This document shows, one piece after another, positions 26,063 to 35,766 of a stretch of DNA of 64,000 nucleotides. The DNA lies in NCBI RefSeq assembly GCF_017310505.1, contig NZ_CP065957.1:124001-188000 (forward strand). Direction: 5' to 3'. Each line of letters opens with the position of its first letter. Position 1 is the first letter of the stretch. The DNA comes from Methylacidiphilum caldifontis. GTDB lineage: Bacteria > Verrucomicrobiota > Verrucomicrobiia > Methylacidiphilales > Methylacidiphilaceae. Under the pieces are notes generated by a model that saw only the letters and a program-made list of their open reading frames with translations, was not told where the DNA came from and did no database searches. Made by a program: the position numbers and the translations under genes.

Positions 26063-28867
26063 TTACTTATTGGCCAATGTCTCTTCAGCAGGAAGGGGAA
26101 TAGTTAATCCCTTGGTTTTGTTTTTCTTTGTATTTAAAAGATAAAATATTTGGGGTAAGATAATGAGGCTTGTGGTTAAACAAAAACTGATGGCAATAGT
26201 CATAACTAGCCCTAAGCTGTATAGTCCTTGATAGGAGCTTATTAGCAAGGAAGCAAAACCGATAACCGCCGTAAGTCCAGAAATCAGTATTGCTTTACCT
26301 GTACTTGTAGAAAACAGCTGGGCATTGCCATCCTCGCTAAATCTATCCACTGTATAGATCCCATAGGCGACTCCTGCTCCAATAGCCAAAGGTAAGGTAA
26401 TGATATTAGCTGGGTTAAAAGGGATGCCAAAATATCCCATCCATCCCAAGGTCCATATTGCAGCCAGAACAAGGGGAAATAGGGCAAGAAGAGAATGCAA
26501 AAGATTTTGAAATCTCAAAACAATAAGGATCACAATGGCGACAAAAGCCCATTGAGCAGCTTCTGTGTAACTTTTTCTTAAAAGTTCTATATATTCGTAG
26601 TTTTGCACCGGTGTGCCTGTAACCTTGGGATCGACTTTACGAATGTCGTGAACAAATTGGACATCGGCTTTTCTTTCCCAAACGTTTTCTTTGGGAACAA
26701 TCTCTATGAGGATTTTTCCATGGGGGGAAAGAAATCTTTCAAGAACTTCCTTAGGCAAGTCTTCAAGGATAACCCCTCTTGATGTATCCTGGGATCTTAA
26801 CCAGAGAAGACCACTTTCCATTGTTCCAAAAATCTCAAACTGCGCCCTACTTAACCGTTTATTCAACTCCGCCTTGGGCAGTTTTTTCATCTGTTTCTGA
26901 ATTCGGCTTAAGGCGGGAATAAGCTTCGAAAAAATATCTACTGCTTCTTTAGCTTGAGGGGCTATGGCTACAAATTTTTGTGCTGTTTTGTATCCTTCCT
27001 CAGATTTCTGGAGAAGGTCATCTATATCATTTTTTAGTCTTTCGGCGTTGACTTCCTTTTTAGAAGAATCTAGAGGGACATCTTTAAGCTTATCTACAAT
27101 TTGTCTAACAATTTGTAATTTTTCTTCTTGGTGTTCAGGCAAAATGGTCGTGAGTGTTCTTACTTCAGCAACAGAGGGAAGGGCTTCAAAAGCTTTGGCC
27201 TTTTTTTTTGCTTCTTCTTCGTTATCGGCAACGGATAGTGCAGAGATCATTCCTCGAGAAGGTGAATTGAGTAGTTCCAGTTCCCATTGCACACAATCAA
27301 GATTTTGATTCTGCAGGTTCAACAGATTGTAATCAAATCCCACTTTAGGGATCATGAAAATGAAAAAGAGGCTAGCTGCTGTTGCCAAAACTAGCATTCC
27401 TCGAGGTGAAAAAAATAAAACTGTGTTAACCCATTTGGGGGCTGTCCATGTCGTCTTTATTGTAGATTGTCTAATTCTATCGAGTCCAATTTTTGAATCG
27501 ATCCAAAAATATAGTGCGGGCAGCAAAGTTAAACTACTAAGGAGACAGAAAAGAATTCCAAAACCGGCCACGATACCAAATTCTTGTAGGCCGATAAAAT
27601 CATTAAAACACATCGTGAAAAAGGCAATGGCCGTAGTGCATCCCCCTGTAAAAATTGCAGCACCGGTGTGTCGGGATGTGGTTTTTAAGGCTTCAAGAAT
27701 GGTTTTTCCTCCTGAAATTTCTTCCTCATATCTACTCATGAACTGGATACCAAAATCGATACCCATTCCAATAACCATGGCTACGAAAGCTTCAGAAATG
27801 ATATTCAGATGACCAATGGTGATCATTGGAAAAGCCAAGGCCCAACAAAGTGACATCGCTAGTACTACCAAACCAATGGCCGGACGTAGTATTTCACGAT
27901 AACTGATAAAAAAGAGGATACTGACAAGGCTAAAAGCAAGAAGGGCTGAGTTTAAGCTATCCTTTGAACTTTCCTGGAGTTGGTCATCTTCAAGTACAGG
28001 TTCCCCGGTTAATCCGATGGAAAGGGAAGGATATTCCATGCCAATATCTGAGACAATTTCTCGAATCTTTTTTATTGTTTCAGTTCTTTTCTGCCCTTCG
28101 CTTGCTCCCTTTCCAGGAGAGGCCGTCACCAATACAAGCTTGCCATCTTCAAAGGAAAGAAATTCATGATCCTCCAAGATCGCTCGGATATCCTCTATCC
28201 TAAAATTTGACATCTCCTTATCCTGAAGTTTGAGGGAGGTCTTTTGCATTCTGACATGAGAAGTGGGGTTCTGCTCCAGTTGGTCAGCCAGTTGATTAAG
28301 GATGGCGACAAATTTATCGATAAAGGGGATAAACTCTTTCCAATTTTCGTGTTTACGGAGGTAAGATTCTTGAAACTTTGCATTCGCTTGGTTTAAGATG
28401 GTATTGAGATCTAGTTTTATTTCAGGTTCTTGCTTAAGGGTTTTTACATAGCCATCGATTTCTGATTCGATTTTTTTTAGGTCTTCAACCGGCAGATAAA
28501 GCAGAAGATGGGGTTCGAGTTTTGAAAGATCAAGTTTATCCCTTACATTTTGTACAAGCGGATAGAGTTTTCTCAACTTCTCTCCTACCTGTAGAGCTGC
28601 TTTTTTATTCTCATCCGGATCCGCTCCATGAATGACTACAACATAGTCTTCAGCAACTCCAAACTCTTTTCTGTATTCCAGATAATATTTATGGATAGGG
28701 GAATCTTTACGTATCAATGCATTGGTATCGTTAATGACTTTGAAACGGGTCGACAGGATCCATAAAGAGAATGCTGTTAGGACAAGGAAAAATAGAATAA
28801 CAATCCGGCAATGAAGACAGGTTTTTTTTAAGACCCATGCCAAAAAGTTTTCTAAATTTTTTTTCAT
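26063..28867 (-). CDS. RND/MMPL-family transporter, HpnN-like
   Basis: 934 residues arranged as two repeats of one membrane helix, a large periplasmic loop and five further helices. Conserved RND segments are GMGIDFGIQFMSRYEEE in the first half and GAGVAYGIYTVDRF in the second. Organisation and N-terminus (WILSTRFKVINDTNALIRKD) are like hopanoid-associated HpnN, which moves hopanoids to the outer membrane. No hpn genes adjoin it, so the substrate is inferred. Single gene on this strand. Confidence 0.8.
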   Translation of the reverse strand: MKKNLENFLAWVLKKTCLHCRIVILFFLVLTAFSLWILSTRFKVINDTNALIRKDSPIHKYYLEYRKEFGVAEDYVVVIHGADPDENKKAALQVGEKLRKLYPLVQNVRDKLDLSKLEPHLLLYLPVEDLKKIESEIDGYVKTLKQEPEIKLDLNTILNQANAKFQESYLRKHENWKEFIPFIDKFVAILNQLADQLEQNPTSHVRMQKTSLKLQDKEMSNFRIEDIRAILEDHEFLSFEDGKLVLVTASPGKGASEGQKRTETIKKIREIVSDIGMEYPSLSIGLTGEPVLEDDQLQESSKDSLNSALLAFSLVSILFFISYREILRPAIGLVVLAMSLCWALAFPMITIGHLNIISEAFVAMVIGMGIDFGIQFMSRYEEEISGGKTILEALKTTSRHTGAAIFTGGCTTAIAFFTMCFNDFIGLQEFGIVAGFGILFCLLSSLTLLPALYFWIDSKIGLDRIRQSTIKTTWTAPKWVNTVLFFSPRGMLVLATAASLFFIFMIPKVGFDYNLLNLQNQNLDCVQWELELLNSPSRGMISALSVADNEEEAKKKAKAFEALPSVAEVRTLTTILPEHQEEKLQIVRQIVDKLKDVPLDSSKKEVNAERLKNDIDDLLQKSEEGYKTAQKFVAIAPQAKEAVDIFSKLIPALSRIQKQMKKLPKAELNKRLSRAQFEIFGTMESGLLWLRSQDTSRGVILEDLPKEVLERFLSPHGKILIEIVPKENVWERKADVQFVHDIRKVDPKVTGTPVQNYEYIELLRKSYTEAAQWAFVAIVILIVLRFQNLLHSLLALFPLVLAAIWTLGWMGYFGIPFNPANIITLPLAIGAGVAYGIYTVDRFSEDGNAQLFSTSTGKAILISGLTAVIGFASLLISSYQGLYSLGLVMTIAISFCLTTSLIILPQIFYLLNTKKNKTKGLTIPLPAEETLANK

Positions 28868-29091
28868 TGAGAATATCTTTTAGAGAGTTTTAATTATAAG
28901 ACCCCTTTTTTCCAACTAAAAAGAATGGGCTTTAGATATTTCATAAATAAAATTAATAAATTCTATTTATAACTATTATAATTTTTATTGTTTTTGCAGA
29001 GCAAGAACAAAATTAAGAGTTTATTGAATGGGTCGTATTTAAAGTTTAAAAGGATTCTTGACACCTCAAAATTGACTTATTACAGATTTAA

Positions 29092-29712
29092 TTGTTGCAA
29101 CTAAGCTCAAGAAACATTTTAGACTCCAGTGTTCTGATTTTAAATCGGCTGTGGCAGGCAGTTAATTGGTGCACAGCAAGGAGAGCTTTTAATCTTCTTT
29201 ATTGTGGTCATGCCTACGTTGTTCATAAAAACAAAGATGATTTTTATACTTTAGATTTTTTCGAATGGAAAGAACATTCTCAAGGATACAATGGGCATGA
29301 TGTCGTTCATACGGTATCCTTTAAAATAAGAGTGCCCAAGGTTATCCTGCTTCTGTTTTTCGAAAAAGTGCCAATGAAGGAAGTTAAATTTACACGGCAT
29401 AATGTTTTTGAAAGGGATGGTTATTTTTGCCAATATTGTGGAGAAAAATATGATACCGCTTATCTGAACTTAGATCATGTTATTCCGAAGGAGAGGGGAG
29501 GCAAAACCACATGGGAAAATGTCGTTTGTTCCTGTATTAGGTGTAACAGTAAAAAAGGCAACCGTACACCTCAAGAAGCGGGGATGAAACTTCTGAAAAA
29601 ACCCAAAAAACCGAAGTGGCGTCCTTTATTTATTTCAGGAAAATTTCCTATCGACGAATCCTGGGAAAGGTTTTTAGATATTAATCGTTGGGAAGTCAAT
29701 ATTACGGAATAG
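29092..29712 (+). CDS. HNH endonuclease
   Basis: About 206 residues with a central HNH domain: CQYCGEKY, LNLDHVIPKERGGKTTWENV and CIRCNSKKGNRTP give the Cys4 zinc site and the catalytic DH...N...N. The N-terminal VLILNRLWQAVNWCTARRAF is typical of a widespread stand-alone HNH family. The frame opens immediately after a TAA with TTG TTG, and there is no ATG before the conserved part, so TTG at 29092 or 29095 is the only start available; no clear ribosome binding site. Not next to phage or restriction genes. Confidence 0.85.
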   Translation: MLQLSSRNILDSSVLILNRLWQAVNWCTARRAFNLLYCGHAYVVHKNKDDFYTLDFFEWKEHSQGYNGHDVVHTVSFKIRVPKVILLLFFEKVPMKEVKFTRHNVFERDGYFCQYCGEKYDTAYLNLDHVIPKERGGKTTWENVVCSCIRCNSKKGNRTPQEAGMKLLKKPKKPKWRPLFISGKFPIDESWERFLDINRWEVNITE

Positions 29713-29837
29713 GAACATTGTTTTATAAAACAAATTAATTAAATTGATCTTCTCCCTCTGGATCAGTAAAAGGCTGGCCTTCACCGATGGCCTAGACTTA
29801 GTCTTTAGTGGATAAATGCCTATGACTAGGGAAACAT

Positions 29838-30389
29838 TTAGGGAGTAAAGAAATTTTTAATTTCGTCAAAATAAACTCGTCGAGGAGGCTCAAGGGTCGT
29901 CCTTCTATTGATCATTCGAATGGAAAAAGACTCGATCCATTGCCAGAACTCTTCAAGAACTGAAAAGGGAAAGGCCACTTCCTTAAGTGCGTACTTATAG
30001 CAAGCAAGCCATATTTCTCTTGCTTTTTCATCTATTGTAACTGAAAAATGGCGGGAACGCATTCTTGGTTCTCCTCGAGTAGAAGTATAGTAATCGGGTC
30101 CTCCACACATCTCCACTACGAAATCAGCCGAACGTTTGACCAATTTTTCCATGGCTTCTTTATCGGTTGGAAAAAGATAAAAAATCTGGCTTTTTAATAA
30201 ATTTTCGTGATGTCTATGAACAAGTTCTCGAAGGAGCTTTTCGCCCGCAACTTCAAAAACTCTTCTCGAAGGAAATCTTACCTCTGGAAAAACGAAATCT
30301 ACTCGTGGTTCACATACATGATCATTTCTGCGGTTAGAGCTAGCATTTTTGCTACAGCAGCAAGACCGATGGAATTCTTGAGTAAACAT
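29838..30389 (-). CDS. Group II truncated hemoglobin with N-terminal extension
   Basis: About 183 residues from ATG 30389 (a GTG at 30437 would add 16). The globin part begins near residue 47 and carries LVHRHHENLLKSQIFYLFP, then GGPDYYTSTRGEPRMRSRHF with the proximal His, then REIWLACYKYAL with the Trp at G8 that marks group II (TrHbO-like). The first 40 residues are an extra tail with CCC and another Cys; such extensions are uncommon in the family. Likely handles O2 or NO. Methylacidiphilum species are known for unusual thermostable globins. Confidence 0.88.
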   Translation of the reverse strand: MFTQEFHRSCCCSKNASSNRRNDHVCEPRVDFVFPEVRFPSRRVFEVAGEKLLRELVHRHHENLLKSQIFYLFPTDKEAMEKLVKRSADFVVEMCGGPDYYTSTRGEPRMRSRHFSVTIDEKAREIWLACYKYALKEVAFPFSVLEEFWQWIESFSIRMINRRTTLEPPRRVYFDEIKNFFTP

Positions 30390-30632
30390 CTTTGTTTGGC
30401 TTTCAGAATGAGTTTTAATGTTATATAATAATGACACAATGCTACTTATAAAATCATTTTTCTATCCGTATTTGCCGAATTCTAGACTAAGGACTTTGTG
30501 AGAATAGGATAAGGAAAAGTGGGTACTTATTTTCAGTTATGATCTGCAACTACCCTATTTATCCTCCCTCGAAGGAAAAAGTAAAAATTTTTCTTTAAAT
30601 CTAAAATTAGACAATCATCTTTTTTCTCTCTC

Positions 30633-30788
30633 TCAACCACCAATCCAAAAGCGTAGTCCAATCATCATGCCCATCACAACCCGAAGCAAAGCAAGAAAGA
30701 AAAAGAGGGCAAAGAGATAAAGAAGCTGTCGGATGATGTTTTTATCATTATCGTCTCCTTGAGGAGGCCATTTGGGATTTCCAACCAT
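30633..30788 (-). CDS. Predicted small membrane protein, 51 residues
   Basis: Short open frame with a polar start (MVGNPKWPPQGDDNDKNIIR) followed by a strongly hydrophobic helix (LLYLFALFFFLALLRVVMGM) and ending LRFWIGG. Polar head plus a single helix is characteristic of real small membrane proteins. No strong ribosome binding site. I do not recognise it. Confidence 0.5.
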   Translation of the reverse strand: MVGNPKWPPQGDDNDKNIIRQLLYLFALFFFLALLRVVMGMMIGLRFWIGG

Positions 30789-30943
30789 GAGTTTAAATTA
30801 ATCCGAGAATCTCAAAATGGGAAATGAAAGTGAAAAAAAAATGTTTTGTTTATTTAGAATTTTGTTGAAAAGATTAGCTTTTAGGGAGAGAAGGTTACTT
30901 TGAATTTTTGAATTTTTATACGATATTTATTCATAGAATATTA

Positions 30944-31321
30944 GGGGGCGTTACCGGTGATCGATTCTCCGGTCAAGCTTGAAAACTGTGCAAGCCGAGG
31001 GCTCAGGTAGGTTGGCCTCGTAAAAAAACCTGCTAAAAACTTATAAATGCCAACGAAGAATTGGCTCTTGCTGCCTAAAAGAAAGCGGCAAGCGTTCTTT
31101 TCCACTTTTCCGGCGGAGTGGAAAAGGGCGTGTTCATTAGCCGGAGAGCATCGAAAAGTTTGAACCTTGTATTCGATGCTTAATTTAAAGGTTCACGTTG
31201 TGGAATTTTAGGTTCGCGGTTCCGCTTTTCCACGACGGTTAAAATGAAAAAACCGCTAAGCTTGTAGGACAATTTTTAAGCTTCCGAGAAGACGAGGGTT
31301 CGACTCCCTCCGCCTCCACCA
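30944..31321 (+). ncRNA. ssrA: tmRNA (transfer-messenger RNA)
   Basis: 378 nt. The 5' end GGGGGCG pairs with CGCCTCC before the 3' CCA (ends at 31321); the T-arm GAGGGTTCGACTCCCTC is present. The tag reading frame 31049-31078 encodes ANEELALAA and a TAA, ending in the conserved ALAA degradation signal. Frees stalled ribosomes together with SmpB. Several paired blocks in the 3' half are consistent with pseudoknots. The exact resume codon is inferred. Confidence 0.95.
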
Positions 31322-32105
31322 TTTCTATGTTTTTTTTGTTTTAAGTTCCTTGAAATCAAAACCCTTTTGTCCTTTTCACTTTGAGTAGTGTTTTTTCTTG
31401 AGTTGTACGTTGATCGAAAAAATTTGATGCCTCAAAAAGAGCATAAGCTATTTCTTGTAGCTGTTTTTTGCCTTTTGTTTACTGTCGCATAATAAATTGA
31501 GGAAGAAAAGTGCAGTTAGAGTCAAGATAAATCAATAAAGCCAACAAAAACATAAGCTACTCAATTTTGTTAGAGACATGGGTAGAGAGTTATGAAGTGG
31601 TAGAAGCTTAAATAGGTAATTCTCATAGACTTAGGCGGTCATTTCTTAGTTTTTTTGTTCTAAATTCTTTTTTGTGTACTTTTTCTGTTGGCTAGAGGAA
31701 GACCAGGAAGGACTGCGCGGATCAAGCGATGTCTAAACGAAGTTGTCTTAGGTTAGGAATGAGTTAAGGACAATGTTACAAACTTTTTGAACATAAATTC
31801 AAATCATTGCATGGCAATTTAAAATTGTAAGGATTTTGTCTATTATTCAGATTTCTCCAGCATAGGATGCAGACATAGAGATCAAGCATATCAGTCGAGG
31901 CAATTGACACTTTAGTCTAAGTGATAAGGATATAATGATCATGCAGATAGAGGAGGAGTTATAAACATTTTATAAAAGCTGGACTAGAGCAGATCGCCTC
32001 TTCTCTAATGTTGATAGAGCATCAGTAAGTAGATCGCCCGATCTATGGGATTGGTTCCTTTAGTGGCAGGAAAGAATTCCCCTATTTAGGCGAGGGGAGA
32101 TAAGA
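31322..32105. other. Gene-free region downstream of tmRNA, about 780 bp
   Basis: No open frame of any quality on either strand, no tRNA or other RNA recognised. The 3' end of ssrA is a classic integration site for mobile elements, so an old, eroded insertion is possible, but no integrase remnant or repeated attachment core was seen. A weak inverted repeat (TCCCCT/AGGGGA near 32077-32098) lies just beyond the purM stop. Confidence 0.5.
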
Positions 32106-33116
32106 TTATTGCAAATGGACTTTCCCATTTCCTGGTATAATATTCCCAATCAAGTAGCCATCGATATGTTTAAGACACTGTTCTTTATATTCGGGTGCAA
32201 TGACAAGGCAAAGCCCAATGCCCATGTTGAAAACAGTATATCTCTCTTCAATAGACAGAGAGCCAAGCTTTGTCAAAAAGCTAAATAGAGCAGGAATCGG
32301 CCATCTATTTGTATAGATAATAGCATCGACATCATGGGGAAGGATACGGGGTATATTTTCAAGGAAGCCTCCCCCCGTTATGTGGGCGATTCCTTTTATT
32401 GGGAGTAACCCTCTGAGAAGCTGTATCTCTTTAAGATAGCTTTTGTGGACTTCAAGAAGTTCTTCAGCAAGTGGTCGATTTAAGCCTTGAGGAATATCCC
32501 AGAGATCAAATCGATTTTGTTCAAAAAGAAGCTTTCTGACCAGAGAATAGCCATTTGTATGCAAACCCGAAGAAGGAAGCCCTATAATTAGATCATTAGC
32601 TCTGATCGTCTTTCCATCAATGATGTTTTCTTTATCTACTACCCCCACAATGGCTCCAACAAGATCAAAATCCTTTTCTTTATATAGACCAGGCATCTGA
32701 GCGGTTTCACCCCCCAAAAGAGCACATCCAGCCTTTTGACAAGCCTTAGCCATGCCTTGCAAAATTGGGAGAAAACGGGAGGAATCAAGTTTGCCACAAC
32801 CAATGTAATCAAGGAAAAACAGAGGATCAGCTCCCAGCGAGCCGATATCGTTCACGCAATGATTGACAAGGTCTTCTCCAAGACTTTCCAGGCGGTTTGC
32901 CATCTGTCCCACAATGAGTTTTGTGCCCACTCCATCAATACTAGAAACAAGCACTGGATGTCGAAGATGAGGAAAAAAAGCTGAGAAAAGCCCACCAAAG
33001 CCACCAATATTTCCGATTACTTCAGGCCTCCTAGAAGGTGAGATAATTGAAGGGATCTTCGATTTAAAATCTTGGGCCGCGTTAATATCAACCCCTGCTT
33101 TGGAATAGAGATTCAT
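32106..33116 (-). CDS. purM: Phosphoribosylformylglycinamidine cyclo-ligase (AIR synthetase)
   Basis: 336 residues; ATP-dependent ring closure of FGAM to AIR in purine synthesis. Signatures: SSIDGVGTKLIVG, HCVNDIGSLGADPLFFLDYI, LLGGETAQMPG, GLPSSGLHTNGYSLVRK and HITGGGFLENIPRIL. 19 bases downstream of purF on the same strand, clearly one operon. Confidence 0.97.
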   Translation of the reverse strand: MNLYSKAGVDINAAQDFKSKIPSIISPSRRPEVIGNIGGFGGLFSAFFPHLRHPVLVSSIDGVGTKLIVGQMANRLESLGEDLVNHCVNDIGSLGADPLFFLDYIGCGKLDSSRFLPILQGMAKACQKAGCALLGGETAQMPGLYKEKDFDLVGAIVGVVDKENIIDGKTIRANDLIIGLPSSGLHTNGYSLVRKLLFEQNRFDLWDIPQGLNRPLAEELLEVHKSYLKEIQLLRGLLPIKGIAHITGGGFLENIPRILPHDVDAIIYTNRWPIPALFSFLTKLGSLSIEERYTVFNMGIGLCLVIAPEYKEQCLKHIDGYLIGNIIPGNGKVHLQ

Positions 33117-33135
33117 AGAGTAAACAAGAAGATGA

Positions 33136-34596
33136 TCATGAAAAGTTTTCTAAGAAAGAGCGTCGTTCGAGTATCAATTTGTCTAGATTGGGATCAAAAT
33201 CTACGGGATAGTTACCCGTAAAACAAGCGGTGCAAAAATCTGTATGAGCTTCAGAACAAGCTTTTATCATGGCTTCATAGGAAAGATAACCGATCGAATC
33301 TGCTCCAAGATATTTACAAATATCTTCGGGAGCTAGCTGATTGGCTAAAAGACTTTTGGGGTTAGGAAAGTCTATACCGTAATGACAAGGGAAACGGTGA
33401 GGAGGGCAGCTTACTCTAATATGAACTTCTTTAGCTCCTGCTTCTCTAAGATTAACCACTCTGGCTCGAGCCGTAGTTCCTCTGACAATCGAATCATCCA
33501 CGACAATAACCCTTTTGCCTTTTATGGCTTGCTGGATAAGATTAAGCTTTATACGGACACTAAAGTCTCGAATGAGCTGAGTGGGTTGAATAAATGTTCT
33601 TCCAATATAATGGTTGCGCACAAAGGCAGGGTAATAGGGGATGGCTGATTGTTCTGAGTAACCAAGAGCGGCATAATTACCCGAATCGGGGACTGGAACT
33701 ACAATATCGGCATCAACGGGGTAAAGTTTTGCTAGTTCTCGGCCCATCTGTATACGGGCTTTACTGACATTAAGACCTGAGATATTGCTATCAGGTCGGG
33801 CGAAATAAACATATTCGAAAATACAGAAGGCTTTTCTATGCTCAGCTTCGTTTAAAGAATAAGAGTGAAGCCCATCTTCTCCGATAGATATAATTTCCCC
33901 AGGCTCGATATCTCTTAGGTATTCGGCATGTATGAGATCAAAAGCACAAGTTTCACTGGATATCACATAACCGTTTTCGATTTTTCCAAGGCAAAGGGGA
34001 CGAAACCCAAAAGGATCTCGAGCAGCCATTATGCCTTTGCGAGTTAAAAGGACACAGGAAAAAGCTCCTTTGACTTTTTTAAGTGCATTGATAAAGCTAC
34101 CTAGAATATCTTCTTTTGTGGGTTGAGCCATGAGGTGCAGTATCACCTCTGAATCTGATGTCGTTTGAAAAATAGAACCCTTGTTTTCGAGTTCCCTTCG
34201 AATTGAAGCTGCGTTGACTATATTGCCGTTATGAGCCAATGCAAGATCGCCTTTTGAACAGGAAACAACAATGGGTTGAGCATTAAGAAGCGTGCTCGAA
34301 CCGGTGGTTGAATAGCGAACATGACCAATAGACATGGTCCCTTGGAGAGAAGATAAAGTATGCGTATCGAAGACTTGAGAGACTAGCCCCATCCCACGAA
34401 AAACTTCAAAATGAAGCTTCAGGGGGTTAAAACTTGCGATACCTGCACTTTCTTGTCCTCTATGTTGCAAGGCATATAAACCATAGTAGGTTAGTTCTGC
34501 CGCATTGGTATGACCATATACGGCAAAGACTCCACATTCTTCTCTAGGTCTAGCATTTTTCACTTTATGAAGGATTTTATCCGCCGATAAGTTCAA
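33136..34596 (-). CDS. purF: Amidophosphoribosyltransferase
   Basis: 486 residues; first committed step of purine synthesis. The N-terminal Cys nucleophile is the Cys of REECGVFAVYG after removal of a 20-residue propeptide. PRPP motif VIVVDDSIVRGTT. Cysteines in SCPPHRFPCHYGID, DFCTACFTG and CIFEYVYFARPDS match the Bacillus-type enzyme that carries a [4Fe-4S] cluster. The frame opens with TTG at 34596 and lacks an upstream ATG, so the start is inferred from the propeptide length. Leads the purFM operon. Confidence 0.96.
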   Translation of the reverse strand: MNLSADKILHKVKNARPREECGVFAVYGHTNAAELTYYGLYALQHRGQESAGIASFNPLKLHFEVFRGMGLVSQVFDTHTLSSLQGTMSIGHVRYSTTGSSTLLNAQPIVVSCSKGDLALAHNGNIVNAASIRRELENKGSIFQTTSDSEVILHLMAQPTKEDILGSFINALKKVKGAFSCVLLTRKGIMAARDPFGFRPLCLGKIENGYVISSETCAFDLIHAEYLRDIEPGEIISIGEDGLHSYSLNEAEHRKAFCIFEYVYFARPDSNISGLNVSKARIQMGRELAKLYPVDADIVVPVPDSGNYAALGYSEQSAIPYYPAFVRNHYIGRTFIQPTQLIRDFSVRIKLNLIQQAIKGKRVIVVDDSIVRGTTARARVVNLREAGAKEVHIRVSCPPHRFPCHYGIDFPNPKSLLANQLAPEDICKYLGADSIGYLSYEAMIKACSEAHTDFCTACFTGNYPVDFDPNLDKLILERRSFLENFS

Positions 34597-34665
34597 TTTT
34601 TTTACTATTAGGATTTGATATTAAAATCTTTTTAGCTTCAAGATAATCATTCTTTATAATTTTTT

Positions 34666-35766
34666 ATGATACAAACCATGACTCTAGATGAAATTATAAA
34701 AAGAATATTTTCTCTTCCTACCGTTCCCTTGCATGAAAAACTCATTGCTAAAGAAATATATTCTATTTTATCGGATTATCCGCAATCTAAAATCGAGGTG
34801 GATGAATATTCTAATCTTCTTGTAGGAGTTGATTCGACTATCAACGAGGAACAAAGTCCTTTGCTTCTTTTTACCGCCCATATGGATCATCCAGGGTTTT
34901 ATGTCGATGGAAGAGGTCAGGTTTTTTTTCTTGGAGGAATTGATGAATCCTACCTAAAGGGTGCCCCTTTAATCTTTTTTAGGGAAGATAATGGACAACC
35001 GGTATGTGAAAGTTTTGTGATTGATTTCAAAATAGAGGGGAAAAACAAAAAGCTAAAATGCGATCCTCCTCCGCCGCCTTATTCGATTGGAATGTTCAAT
35101 CTTTCTCCTTTTGAGACAAAAAATGGGTATTTTTTTAGTCGAGCGTGTGACGATCTCATTGGGGTCTGTACATTGCTCTACATGCTTATTCAAGTTGTCT
35201 CTAACAAAATTAAGACGAAGATAGCTGTACTCTTTTCACGTGCTGAAGAAGTTGGATTTTGGGGAACTCTCGCATTTCTTCAGAAGGGGTTATTAAATCC
35301 CCAAAATACCGTTATGATTTCCATAGAGGCCAGCAAAGCTCAAGGTTTTTGTTCTCTCAATGAGGGTCCTGTATTAAGAATCGGTGATAAAACAAGGCTT
35401 TTTGATTCTAATGTCGTTTCATGGCTCGAAAAGGCCATGGAGGATTATAAAAGAATACAGCCAGAGTTTGTTTATCAGAAAAAGTTTATGGGTGGAGGAA
35501 CTTGCGAGACTACCCCATTCATAGAATTCAGCTATCCGGCTGCTGCTCTTTGTCTAGCTTTGGAAAACTATCATAATATGGGTAAGGACAACCATGTAAC
35601 TATGGAGTCGGTTTCAATCAATGATTGGAAGTGGCTTTGTTCTTTTTTGGAATGGCTTGTAGAATACCCAAGAGATCTTTATACTCTTGCTTTAAAAAGA
35701 AAGGAAAGGCTGCTTGATCTTCAACAGGAAGCTGTTGTTAAATTAAAGGACAATCCTCTCTTTTAA
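34666..35766 (+). CDS. M42-like zinc aminopeptidase
   Basis: 366 residues of the M42/M28-type co-catalytic metallopeptidase fold. Metal ligands are visible in AHMDHPGF, SRACDDLIGVC (Asp) and SRAEEVGFWGTLAFL (Glu-Glu); the late His may be in ENYHNMG. It lacks the standard flanking genes and could cleave short peptides; the substrate is unknown. Its stop overlaps the convergent fabH stop by sharing TTAA. ATG 34666, with an alternative ATG at 34678. Confidence 0.8.
   Translation: MIQTMTLDEIIKRIFSLPTVPLHEKLIAKEIYSILSDYPQSKIEVDEYSNLLVGVDSTINEEQSPLLLFTAHMDHPGFYVDGRGQVFFLGGIDESYLKGAPLIFFREDNGQPVCESFVIDFKIEGKNKKLKCDPPPPPYSIGMFNLSPFETKNGYFFSRACDDLIGVCTLLYMLIQVVSNKIKTKIAVLFSRAEEVGFWGTLAFLQKGLLNPQNTVMISIEASKAQGFCSLNEGPVLRIGDKTRLFDSNVVSWLEKAMEDYKRIQPEFVYQKKFMGGGTCETTPFIEFSYPAAALCLALENYHNMGKDNHVTMESVSINDWKWLCSFLEWLVEYPRDLYTLALKRKERLLDLQQEAVVKLKDNPLF

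Noticed and set aside
32075-32099. Inverted repeat after purM as a terminator
   Set aside because: Short stem and no T run on the minus strand.
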